Shown: one piece after another, positions 1 to 7,317 of the stretch
Numbering within the stretch: the stretch's first letter is position 1
Layout: each line of letters begins with the position of its first letter
Source of the DNA: Chthonobacter rhizosphaerae
Lineage (GTDB): Bacteria > Pseudomonadota > Alphaproteobacteria > Rhizobiales > Pleomorphomonadaceae
Assembly: GCF_013839525.1 (NCBI RefSeq)
Contig: NZ_JACDIS010000001.1
Coordinates: 558,001-622,000, forward strand
Reading direction: 5' to 3'
Length of the DNA: 64,000 nucleotides
Translations under genes and position numbers: made by a program
The notes under the pieces: model-generated
The model's database searches: none
Seen by the model: the letters and a program-made list of their open reading frames with translations, nothing else
What the model was told of the DNA's origin: nothing

Positions 1-396
1 CACGGAGATGGGACCGGGTATGAGGCCGATGTGTTCGGCGAGCCAGACGAACCAATCCGGGGCGGGCGTCTCCGACACCACGTAGGGCCCGCAGCGGCGA
101 TGGGTGGGCTGGTCGTCCGCGCCGAACTCCACGCAGATGCCCGGGGCGATCAGCGTCCAGGCGGGAAACTGCTGCCAGTCGCGGAACACGGGCGTCGGCG
201 CGACGCCCCCGAAGGCGAGGCCGACGAAGTCCGGCCGCGCGTCGATGGCGACCGCCACCCGCGTGGCCGTCAGGTCCGCGTCCCGACGGGCGGCGTTGGC
301 GGTGTCCCACAGCACCCAGGCGGCGGCGGCCACGACGGTGACGAGGCCCGCCGCCAGCATCCTCACCACCAGTTGCGGCAGCAGTCCCCGGATCAT
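1..396 (-). CDS. Sensor histidine kinase, N-terminal part only (runs off the window)
   Basis: Reverse-strand reading from ATG at 396 gives MIRGLLPQLVVRMLAAG followed by a hydrophobic stretch (about residues 10-28), then a presumably periplasmic region containing RRDADLTATRVAVAIDARPD and a WxxxPAW segment. This is the architecture of a membrane-anchored sensor; the kinase core would lie beyond coordinate 1. The start overlaps the stop of the upstream response regulator by 4 bases (ATGA, 393-396), the usual coupling of a two-component pair. The kinase assignment is therefore inferred from the partner gene plus the N-terminal membrane segment; no H-box or ATPase domain is visible here. The signal sensed cannot be told. 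Confidence 0.6.
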   Translation of the reverse strand, partial: MIRGLLPQLVVRMLAAGLVTVVAAAAWVLWDTANAARRDADLTATRVAVAIDARPDFVGLAFGGVAPTPVFRDWQQFPAWTLIAPGICVEFGADDQPTHRRCGPYVVSETPAPDWFVWLAEHIGLIPGPISV

Positions 397-1028
397 GGCG
401 CCTCGGTCAACCCCGCCCGCTGGGCCTTCAGCACCAGGTCCGCGTCGCCGGACGCGTTCAGCTTCAGGCGGATCTGCGACAGGTTGTTCTGCACCGTCTT
501 CGACGACAGCCCGAGGCTTTCGGCGATCGACCGGCCGTTCATGCCGCGCGCCAGCATCATCAGGATCTCGCGCTCGCGGGGCGTCAGCGAGGCCACGTCG
601 TCGCTGCCGAGGGACGTGTGCGCCACTTCCTGCGCCATGTCGGACGACAACACGCGGCGCCCGGCCATCACGATCTTGATGGCGCGGACCAGTTCCTCCG
701 GCGGGCTGCTCTTCGACACGAAGCCCCGCGCGCCCGCCGCCATGGCGCGCTGGGCGAAGATCGCGCCCTGGTGCATGGAGACGACGATGATTCGCGCGTC
801 GGGGTCGCGGGCGAGCATCGCCTGCACGGCCGCGAGCCCCCCGGACCCCGGCATGGAGAGGTCCATCAGCACGATGTCCGGCGCGAACGCCGCGAAGGCG
901 TCCACCGCCGCCTCCCCGTCCCCGGCTTCGGCGACCACGGACATCCCGGGCTGCCGGCCGAGCAGGCGCCGGTATCCTTCGCGCACGATGGGGTGATCGT
1001 CGACCAGGAGAATGCGGATCAGTACCAT
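393..1028 (-). CDS. NarL/FixJ-family response regulator
   Basis: A 211-residue two-component response regulator. The receiver domain (about 1-120) has the acidic pair D10-D11, the phospho-acceptor D56 in DIVLMDLSMPG and the conserved K106 in GFVSKSS. The C-terminal LuxR-type helix-turn-helix (about 147-190) shows LTPREREILMMLARG and SKTVQNNLSQIRLKL. I chose the ATG at 1028, directly before IRILLVDDH; an upstream in-frame ATG at 1052 would only add eight residues of poor match. It is the first gene of an operon with the kinase that overlaps its 3' end by 4 bases. It diverges from the XRE-cupin gene at 1265. Its target genes are unknown; the neighbouring methylated-amine island is a possible but unproven regulon. 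Confidence 0.93.
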   Translation of the reverse strand: MVLIRILLVDDHPIVREGYRRLLGRQPGMSVVAEAGDGEAAVDAFAAFAPDIVLMDLSMPGSGGLAAVQAMLARDPDARIIVVSMHQGAIFAQRAMAAGARGFVSKSSPPEELVRAIKIVMAGRRVLSSDMAQEVAHTSLGSDDVASLTPREREILMMLARGMNGRSIAESLGLSSKTVQNNLSQIRLKLNASGDADLVLKAQRAGLTEAP

Positions 1029-1113
1029 GCCGGAACGATACAGGGCGCGCATGCCAGCACAACCGGGTGAATCGATGCAGGCGGAAAGGCCGCGCCGCCC
1101 CGCTCAACAATTC

Positions 1114-1147
1114 TTGTTCGCGGCGGCCATATCGCGCGCGCGAACAA
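1114..1147. promoter_or_regulatory. Inverted repeat in divergent regulator promoter region
   Basis: A perfect 9-bp inverted repeat, TTGTTCGCG (1114-1122) and CGCGAACAA (1139-1147), separated by 16 bp, sits between the divergent response-regulator and XRE-cupin genes. Its position suits an operator for either regulator, most simply autoregulation by the XRE-cupin protein. This is inference from position and symmetry only. Confidence 0.35.
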
Positions 1148-1264
1148 CAGCCTAGAACCCACCGGTCCATATCCGCGACGGATCGTGGCGATAGCCTCCC
1201 TGTCGACGGCGCGACCTCGCCGGCGCGGTCGCGCCCGGACGTCATCATTTCCAAGGAGACACAC

Positions 1265-1909
1265 ATGGTCGAGACATCCCGGACCGCGGTCGCCGCGTCG
1301 GATGACCTGTCCACGGGCTCGAATGCGCCGGGAACGACCGAATACACCCTGGAGCGGGCCATCGGCGGCCAGATCCGCAACCAGCGCAAGCGCCTCGGCA
1401 TCACCGGGGCGGAACTGGCGGCGGCGGCCGAGATCTCCGCCGGCATGATGTCGAAGATCGAGAACGGCCAGATCTCCGCCTCCCTGTCCACCCTGTCGGC
1501 GCTCGCCAGGGCGCTCAACATGCCGATCTCGTCCTTCTTCGCCGCGTACGAGGAGCGCCGCGACTGCTCCTACGTGAAGGCCGGCCAGGGGGTCAGCATC
1601 GACCGGCGCGGGACGAAGGCCGGGCACCACTACCAGCTTCTCGGCCATTCGCTCGGCGACGGCATCGTGGTGGAGCCCTTCCTGATCACGCTGTCGGAGG
1701 AGGCCAAGCCCTACACGGCGTTCCAGCATTCCGGGATCGAGCTCATCTACATGCTGAGCGGCAAGGTCGCCTATCGACACGCCGACCAGACCTATGTGCT
1801 GGAACCGGGCGACACGCTGTTCTTCGACGCGGGCGCCGTTCACGGTCCGGAGGAGCTGATCGAGCTGCCCATGACCTACCTGTCGATCATCATCTATCCG
1901 AACGACTGA
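1265..1909 (+). CDS. XRE-family regulator with C-terminal cupin domain
   Basis: A 214-residue transcription regulator. Residues about 34-92 form an HTH_3/XRE DNA-binding domain (IGGQIRNQRKRLG, AAEISAGMMSKIENG, LSTLSALARALN). Residues about 140-205 form a small cupin barrel (GIELIYMLSGKV, LEPGDTLFFDAGAVHG) that in this family binds a small effector. The start at 1265 is preceded by a good Shine-Dalgarno AAGGAGA at 1251-1257; an upstream in-frame ATG at 1067 is ignored because it would read through the promoter region. Such XRE-cupin proteins often control catabolic genes for amines, amino acids or polyamines, so it is a plausible regulator of the adjoining methylated-amine genes. That link is inferred from position. 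Confidence 0.9.
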   Translation: MVETSRTAVAASDDLSTGSNAPGTTEYTLERAIGGQIRNQRKRLGITGAELAAAAEISAGMMSKIENGQISASLSTLSALARALNMPISSFFAAYEERRDCSYVKAGQGVSIDRRGTKAGHHYQLLGHSLGDGIVVEPFLITLSEEAKPYTAFQHSGIELIYMLSGKVAYRHADQTYVLEPGDTLFFDAGAVHGPEELIELPMTYLSIIIYPND

Positions 1910-1956
1910 GACTGCCCCCGTCCGTCCGGCCCCATCGAGGGCGACGGGCCGGCTCC

Positions 1957-2000
1957 TTCAGGCGGAGGACCGGCCCCGTTCAGGCCGGCGGACCGGCCCC
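1957..2000. repeat. Tandem repeat, 22-bp unit x2
   Basis: Two adjacent 22-bp units beginning TTCAGGC and ending GGACCGGCCCC (1957-1978 and 1979-2000), differing at a few positions. They lie 48 bp downstream of the XRE-cupin stop in a very GC-rich stretch that can also fold; a role in transcription termination is possible. Confidence 0.6.
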
Positions 2001-2174
2001 CGCCCGGCGGGGCGGGCCGGCTCCGCGCCGGCGCGCGCCAGCCATCTCACCGGCGGGAAGCACAACCGTCGCGCGGCCTTGCCGCCTCGATCTTCACGGA
2101 CCTTGACCTTTCATATTCCCCATAGGAAAATCGTGTGACTCCTGATAAAACGGGGATGAGGGAGGCATCGGGCC

Positions 2175-2570
2175 ATGGCGGATCATCGGGGGCCGCTCTA
2201 CGACCGCATCGGCGGTGAGGCCGGCGTTCTGGCCCTGGTGGCGGCGTTCTACGACCGGATCCAGACCGATCCCGCCATGGCCATCCTGCACCGCCTTCAT
2301 CTCAGAGGCAACGGCGTCGGCCACTCCCGGGTCGAGCAGGCCCGGTTCCTCTCGGGCTTTCTCGGCGGTCCCCGCCTCTACGTGGAGCATCACGGCCACT
2401 CGAACGTGCGCCAGATGCACGAGCATGTGACGATCGACCAGACCGCCCGCGACGCTTGGTTGCTCTGCATGGAGCAGACCGTATCCGACCTCGGCATCGA
2501 TCAGGAGACGTCCGAGGATCTGATGAGACACTTCCGACGGGTGGCTTACCTTCTGCAGAATGCGCCATAA
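2175..2570 (+). CDS. Group II (trHbO-type) truncated haemoglobin
   Basis: A 131-residue protein with the two-over-two globin pattern of group II: YDRIGGEAGVLALVAAFYDRI at the N-terminus, FLSGFLGGPRLYVEHHGH in the E-F region, and MHEHVTI, whose His82 aligns with the proximal haem ligand. Trp95 in RDAWLLCM is the conserved G8 tryptophan of this group. These proteins bind O2 or NO and are linked to oxygen delivery, peroxide or NO chemistry. A possible promoter lies upstream (TTGACC at 2103-2108 with an AT-rich stretch to 2131). Purine-rich GGGATGAGGGAGG precedes the ATG. Its place just before the oxygen-using amine-demethylase genes suggests, but does not prove, a link to their O2 or haem chemistry. 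Confidence 0.88.
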   Translation: MADHRGPLYDRIGGEAGVLALVAAFYDRIQTDPAMAILHRLHLRGNGVGHSRVEQARFLSGFLGGPRLYVEHHGHSNVRQMHEHVTIDQTARDAWLLCMEQTVSDLGIDQETSEDLMRHFRRVAYLLQNAP

Positions 2571-2763
2571 TACAGACTACAACGACGAATCTACGTACGC
2601 CTTACTCGCGCCGCGAGCCAGCGCGCGCACCGAAATCTTTCTCGCCGTCAATCTAATCGCCCGAACGTCGCAATAATTCTGCCCCGAACACGCTTCCGTG
2701 CTTGACGGCGTTGATTTCTTGCCGGACACTCAATTTTATCGCAGGGAAATATTGAGGTGCGGT

Positions 2764-4389
2764 ATGACGGCGGTTCAAACAGCATTGGGAGGTGCTGGGG
2801 CGGCCTCGACAGGGGAGCTTCAGCGCAGGATCGGCTGGCGCGACGCCTTCTGGATCGCGAGCGGCGTACCGGCGCTCGTGCTCTTCTCGGTCGGCTCCAT
2901 CGCGGCGACGGTCGGAACGCCGTCGTGGCTCGTCTGGATGATCTCCATTTCGATGGGCTTCGTCCAGGCCTTCACCTACGCCGAGATCGCGGGGCTCTTT
3001 CCCAACAAGTCCGGCGGCGCGTCCGTCTACGGCGCGGTCGCCTGGGTGCGCTACGGCAAGCTATTCGCGCCGCTGTCGGTCTGGTGCAACTGGCTGGCCT
3101 GGTCGCCGGTGCTGGCCATCGGCGCCGGGCTCGCGGCGGGCTATGTCCTGTCGCTCCTCTTCGCGGCCGACGCCGCCATCAACACGTGGCAGCTCACCAT
3201 CCTGGATCTCGGATCCGTCAAGGAGGGCCTCACGCTCCGGATCAACGGCACATTCCTGGTCGGCGCCGTGATCCTTCTCATCGCTTTCGCGATCCAGCAC
3301 CGGGGCATCTCGTCCACCGCCAAGGTGCAGACCATCATCGGCGCGGCGGCCCTGATGCCGCTCATCATCATCGGCGTGGTCCCGCTGCTCACCGGCGACG
3401 TGGTGATGGCCAACCTGACGCCGCTGGTGCCGCTCGCCCACGACGCGGCCGACAATCCGGTGCCGGGCGCCTGGACCACCGCCGGCTTCACGGTCATGGC
3501 CGGCGGCCTCTTCATCGCGGCCTGGTCCACCTACGCCTTCGAGACGGCCGTCTGCTACACGCGCGAGTTCCGCGATCCGGGCCGGGACACCTTCAAGGCC
3601 ATCCTGGCGTCGGGCATCCTCTGCATCCTGGTGTTCTCGATCGTCCCGCTCACCTTCCAGGGCGTGCTGGGCCTTGAGGGCATGCTCGCCCCCGAGATCT
3701 ACGACGGCACCGGCGTCGCCGCCGCCATGGCGGCCATGGTCGACGGCGGCCCGCTGGTGGAGACCGTGATCGTCGTCATGCTGGTGTTCTCGCTCGTCCT
3801 GGCGATCATCACCTCCATGGCAGGGTCCTCGCGCACCCTCTACCAGGCCGCCAAGGATGGCTGGCTGCCGCGCTACCTGGACCAGGCGAACGAGAACGGC
3901 GCCCCCACCCGGGCCATGTGGACGGACCTCGGCTTCAACCTCGTGCTCCTCATGATGTCGGACTACGTGTTCGTGCTGGCGATCTCGAACGTCTGCTACA
4001 TCATGTTCAACTTCCTGAACCTGAACTCCGGCTGGATCCACCGGCTCGACCGCCCGACCTGGGACCGGCCGTTCCGGGCGCCCACGTGGCTCCTGGCCAT
4101 CGGCACCGCCTTCTCGTTCGTGAACCTCGTCTTCCTCGGCATGGGGGCGAACATCTGGGGCGAAGGCACCCTCGTCACCGGCGTGCTGGTGGCCGCCATG
4201 ATCCTGCCGGTGTTCGTGTGGCGCCACTACGTGGTCGACAAGGGCCACTTCCCGGACGCCATGAAGGAAGACCTCCACCTCGGCCCCGGTCAGGCCGTCG
4301 TCAGGCGGGCGGGCGTCCTGCCCTACCTCGCCCTCGCCGCCGGCGTCGCCGTCGTGCTGATCGCCAACGCCGTCGCGTCCTCCGGCTGA
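2764..4389 (+). CDS. APC-superfamily permease, TmoP-like (copy 1)
   Basis: A 541-residue inner-membrane permease of the amino acid-polyamine-organocation superfamily with about 12 hydrophobic segments. Conserved family stretches include FTYAEIAGLFPNKSGGASVY, VWCNWLAWSPVLAIG, AGSSRTLYQAAKDGWLP and NFLNLNSGWIHRLD. I chose ATG at 2764, seven bases after a GAGG; the upstream GTG at 2698 adds residues with no family match. It is clearly paralogous to the permease at 7318. In Methylocella silvestris an APC permease beside tdm is the TMAO permease TmoP, so uptake of TMAO or a methylated amine is the best guess given the neighbouring dmm, tmm and tdm genes. Substrate is inferred. A 12-bp hairpin separates it from the next gene. 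Confidence 0.85.
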   Translation: MTAVQTALGGAGAASTGELQRRIGWRDAFWIASGVPALVLFSVGSIAATVGTPSWLVWMISISMGFVQAFTYAEIAGLFPNKSGGASVYGAVAWVRYGKLFAPLSVWCNWLAWSPVLAIGAGLAAGYVLSLLFAADAAINTWQLTILDLGSVKEGLTLRINGTFLVGAVILLIAFAIQHRGISSTAKVQTIIGAAALMPLIIIGVVPLLTGDVVMANLTPLVPLAHDAADNPVPGAWTTAGFTVMAGGLFIAAWSTYAFETAVCYTREFRDPGRDTFKAILASGILCILVFSIVPLTFQGVLGLEGMLAPEIYDGTGVAAAMAAMVDGGPLVETVIVVMLVFSLVLAIITSMAGSSRTLYQAAKDGWLPRYLDQANENGAPTRAMWTDLGFNLVLLMMSDYVFVLAISNVCYIMFNFLNLNSGWIHRLDRPTWDRPFRAPTWLLAIGTAFSFVNLVFLGMGANIWGEGTLVTGVLVAAMILPVFVWRHYVVDKGHFPDAMKEDLHLGPGQAVVRRAGVLPYLALAAGVAVVLIANAVASSG

Positions 4390-4396
4390 CGCGGAG

Positions 4397-4426
4397 AGGC
4401 CCGGCGGCGGGGAGGCCGCCGGGCCT
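4397..4426 (+). terminator. Intercistronic hairpin / possible attenuator
   Basis: Perfect 12-bp arms AGGCCCGGCGGC (4397-4408) and GCCGCCGGGCCT (4415-4426) with a 6-base loop, 7 bp after the permease stop. Only a short CTTTCC follows, so it may be a leaky terminator or RNA-stabilising stem rather than a full stop before dmmA. Confidence 0.55.
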
Positions 4427-4461
4427 CGACCTTTCCATCAAGAGACGAGGGAACAGGACAC

Positions 4462-5055
4462 GTGCTGATCTCCGGCATTCACAGCAGACCCAAGTACGCC
4501 GGCCTGAGGGTCGATCGGTCGGGTACGCATCACATCATCCTCTCCGACACGCCCCGTGACATCGCCCGGATGGTCGAGGGCCTGGAGCCCGCCCCCGGTC
4601 CGACCGAGGTGTGGACGGTGGTCGGGGCCTGCACCGTCACGGCCGCGGAGGAGCGCGGCCCGGACGGGTCCGTCGTCCGGCGGGCCTTCCGGTCCCGGCC
4701 CCTGATGTTCGACATGCTCGGCCATCGGCTGGCGCGGGAATCCATGGGCCTTCGCCTCTACGCCATCGGCGAGGAGGCCTTCCTGTGGGACGTCGCCGCG
4801 CTCGCCCGCTCCTTCGGGGTGGACGGGGATGAGATCCAGCTCGACCACGCGGGATCGGAGCGCCGCCGGGTGTTCTGCGTCCACTGCCGGGCGATGACCG
4901 AGAACGTCAGGACCAACATCGTGGCCTGCGTGGGCTGCGGCGCGCACCTGACGGTCCGGGACCATTTCTCCAAGCGCCTCGCCGCCTTCATGGGCGTCCA
5001 GGCGGACGCGGAAGTGCGCGGAGACCTGCCGCCGGTGGAGGAGATCTTCCGATGA
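4462..5055 (+). CDS. dmmA: Dimethylamine monooxygenase DmmA-like subunit
   Basis: A 197-residue protein resembling the small DmmA-family subunit of the haem-dependent dimethylamine monooxygenase. The C-terminal domain is a zinc-ribbon-like element: CVHC (about 137-140) and CVGC (about 153-156), followed by LTVRDHFSKRLAAFMGV, the most recognisable family signature. The start is a GTG at 4462 preceded by GAGGGAACAGG. It overlaps the next gene by 4 bases (ATGA at 5052-5055), implying one translational unit with the reductase. In the enzyme the subunit may handle electron transfer or assembly; its exact role is not established. Subunit lettering differs between sources, so the symbol is family-level. 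Confidence 0.78.
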   Translation: MLISGIHSRPKYAGLRVDRSGTHHIILSDTPRDIARMVEGLEPAPGPTEVWTVVGACTVTAAEERGPDGSVVRRAFRSRPLMFDMLGHRLARESMGLRLYAIGEEAFLWDVAALARSFGVDGDEIQLDHAGSERRRVFCVHCRAMTENVRTNIVACVGCGAHLTVRDHFSKRLAAFMGVQADAEVRGDLPPVEEIFR

Positions 5056-6005
5056 CGACCGAATTCCTCGTTCCGCTGCGCGTCCGCGAGGTCGAGCCGC
5101 TCTCTCCGCTCCTGAAGTCCTTCGTGTTCGAGGCGGCGGATGGCGGCCCGGTCCATCCGGCCGGCGCCGGCGCGCACCTGCGCCTCCTGCTGCAGAACCG
5201 GCACCAGCGCTGGAAGAACGCCTATTCAATCGTTTCAAACCCGCATGACCGCAGCCATCTGTCGATCATCGTCCGCAAGGTGGCGCAGTCGCGGGGCGGC
5301 TCCGCCTTCATGCACACCGAAGTGAGGACGGGCGACGTCCTCGCGTCCAACCCGCCGGCCAACCTCTTTCCCATCGCCAAGACCGCCCGGCGGCACGTGA
5401 TGGTGAGCGGCGGCATCGGGGTGACGCCCTTCCTCTCTTACATCCGGGCGTTCCAGTCGTCCGGCGCCCCGTGGGAGCTGCACCACTTCTGCCGCGAGGA
5501 CGAGGGCGCCCTGTTCGAGCGGCTGCTCGCTCCCTACGGCGGCGGGCGGATTCACGTCCACGCCGGCCAGGACCTGTCCATCCTCGACGCCTCCCTCCGC
5601 TCCCAGGCGCTCGGATCCCACCTCTACACCTGCGGGCCGGGGCCCATGATGGACGCGGTGCTGGAGAAGGCGGCCGGCGCCGGCTGGCCGAAGGGCAAGC
5701 TCCACTCGGAATCCTTCGGCGGAGAGGCGATGGGCGGCGCCCCCTTCACGGCGGTGCTGATGAGGTCCGGCATCGAGGTGGAGGTCGGCCCGGAGACGAC
5801 CCTCCTCGACGCCCTGGAGGCGGCCGGCGTCGACGCGCCCTGCCTCTGCCGGGGAGGAGCCTGCGGGCAGTGCGAGACCGCCGTCATCGAGGGCGTCCCG
5901 GAACACCGCGACCACTATCTCAACGAGGCCGAGCGCGCCTCCAACACGTCGATCATGACCTGCGTGTCGCGGTCGAAGACACAGCGGATCCTGCTGGATC
6001 TCTGA
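5052..6005 (+). CDS. PDR/VanB-type reductase subunit of dimethylamine monooxygenase (FMN, NAD(P)H, 2Fe-2S)
   Basis: A 317-residue phthalate-dioxygenase-reductase-type flavoprotein. The N-terminal flavin domain has NAYSIVSNP, typical of the flavin-binding RxYS region. The nucleotide domain has VSGGIGVTPFLSY and LYTCGPGPMMDAV. The C-terminal plant-type ferredoxin has CLCRGGACGQC and a fourth cysteine in IMTCVS, giving the four 2Fe-2S ligands. It would pass electrons from NAD(P)H to the haem subunit encoded next. It overlaps dmmA by 4 bases and lies 19 bp before the DUF3445 gene, matching the known arrangement of haem-dependent oxidative demethylases. General Rieske-oxygenase reductases look similar, but the neighbours argue for the amine function. 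Confidence 0.88.
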   Translation: MTTEFLVPLRVREVEPLSPLLKSFVFEAADGGPVHPAGAGAHLRLLLQNRHQRWKNAYSIVSNPHDRSHLSIIVRKVAQSRGGSAFMHTEVRTGDVLASNPPANLFPIAKTARRHVMVSGGIGVTPFLSYIRAFQSSGAPWELHHFCREDEGALFERLLAPYGGGRIHVHAGQDLSILDASLRSQALGSHLYTCGPGPMMDAVLEKAAGAGWPKGKLHSESFGGEAMGGAPFTAVLMRSGIEVEVGPETTLLDALEAAGVDAPCLCRGGACGQCETAVIEGVPEHRDHYLNEAERASNTSIMTCVSRSKTQRILLDL

Positions 6006-6024
6006 CCCTATCGGGAGGACGGAC

Positions 6025-7080
6025 ATGACTCTCAGTTTCAAGCCGCAGGAGACGTTCCGCGACGACTTCTCCTACCGGAACAGCGACGAAGCGATCCTGC
6101 GCTTCCCGTTCCCGTTCGTCGAAGACAGCTACATGTATTCGGTGAACATCGAGCCGCACGTGAAGGGCGGTCCGACGCCCGCCTTCCACGCGGCGTTCGA
6201 CGTGGACGAGCACTATGTGGCCGAGTGCCAGGAGCGGGCGATCGTGCTCGCCCAGGATCCGAGCCGGTGCAAGGTTCTGCCCCACATGATCGAAGCCGAG
6301 TGGGACACGCTCGAGCTCATCATGGAGAGCCTCGCCGCCGACTATCCCGAGCACTTCTCGCTCACCCGCTCCGGCACCGCCTGGACCTGGGAGAACCGGC
6401 CGCTCGGCATCCGCGACAGCTTCACCTTCGGCGACGCGACCACCCTGCCCTACGGCCCGTTCGAATACATCACCCGCCAGGCCCAGGGCGACTTCACCCT
6501 CCAGGACCAGCGCGACGACAACCTGTTCGTCGACGGCGGCATGATCACCTGCCAGGCGGACTGGTCGCTGGAGTTCAACATCGGCATGAGCTTCCACGAG
6601 TGGCACGGCCCCGTGCCGCTCGCCCACGAGAAGGGCGTGTTCGACCGTGCCCTGAAGTATCTCCTGCGCCTGCAGAACGGCCAGCCCGTGCGCCGGCTGA
6701 ACTGGACCATGACGGTGAACCCGCGCATGGACACCAGCCCGGAGAACTACCCGCTCTGGGGCGCCGACCGTACCACGGTCACGCCGGAGAACGTCGGCCG
6801 CAAGCTGCACCTCCGGGTGGAGTTGCAGACCCTGTTCAGGCTGCCGCGCTCCAACGCGATCCTCTTCGGGATCCGCTGCTACCTCTGCAACCTGGAGGAC
6901 ATCGCGCGCGTGCCGAAGTGGGGCAAGCGCCTGCACCGGGTCCTCCGCGATCTCGATCCGGCCCTGGAGGACTACAAGGGCCTGACCCGCTATCGCCAGA
7001 CCGCCGTCGCCTACCTGTCGCGGTTCGACGACGGCGCCGACCTCTCCCTCGGCATCCAGCCGGACGTGGACCGGCTCTGA
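6025..7080 (+). CDS. Haem-dependent oxidative N-demethylase alpha subunit (DUF3445/HODM)
   Basis: A 351-residue member of the DUF3445 family. The family's characterised member, HODM of Pseudomonas mendocina, carries haem in a PAS-like fold and oxidatively demethylates dimethylamine to methylamine and formaldehyde. Family features visible are RRLNWTMTVNP, LHLRVELQTLFRLPRSNAIL and GIRCYLCNLEDI. The ATG at 6025 follows GGGAGGACGG. It completes a dmmA-reductase-DUF3445 run on the plus strand, and a GcvT-like folate protein follows after a permease gene (9230). I infer the dimethylamine step of the TMA pathway. Cytosolic; no signal peptide. The haem-ligating residue is not assigned from sequence alone. 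Confidence 0.87.
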   Translation: MTLSFKPQETFRDDFSYRNSDEAILRFPFPFVEDSYMYSVNIEPHVKGGPTPAFHAAFDVDEHYVAECQERAIVLAQDPSRCKVLPHMIEAEWDTLELIMESLAADYPEHFSLTRSGTAWTWENRPLGIRDSFTFGDATTLPYGPFEYITRQAQGDFTLQDQRDDNLFVDGGMITCQADWSLEFNIGMSFHEWHGPVPLAHEKGVFDRALKYLLRLQNGQPVRRLNWTMTVNPRMDTSPENYPLWGADRTTVTPENVGRKLHLRVELQTLFRLPRSNAILFGIRCYLCNLEDIARVPKWGKRLHRVLRDLDPALEDYKGLTRYRQTAVAYLSRFDDGADLSLGIQPDVDRL

Positions 7081-7132
7081 CCGGCCCCGTCCCCGGCTGA
7101 CCCCACTCCCGAGGCCGAAGCCCCGGGCGCGA

Positions 7133-7156
7133 CGCCGGCGCAAGCACGCGCCGGCG
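7133..7156. other. Intercistronic hairpin with flanking direct repeat
   Basis: 9-bp arms CGCCGGCGC (7133-7141) and GCGCCGGCG (7148-7156), loop of 6. The 13-mer GCGCGACGCCGGC occurs at 7127-7139 and again at 7154-7166. It lies in the 237-bp gap between the DUF3445 gene and the second permease, 52 bp after the stop; the rest of the gap (7167-7317) probably holds the permease promoter but no convincing -35/-10 pair was found. Confidence 0.45.
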
Positions 7157-7317
7157 CGACGCCGGCCGTCTGTCCGGCGAGGACCTTTAAGCCTCCTGTC
7201 CCGGTAAACCGGATTGGTTCGCGCAATCACCCCCCGCGGCGCCCTCGAGGCCGCGGGACCGCGATCGCATGTCCGGACCTGTTCGTCAGCTGCAACCAAG
7301 GAAAAAGGGGAACGGAC

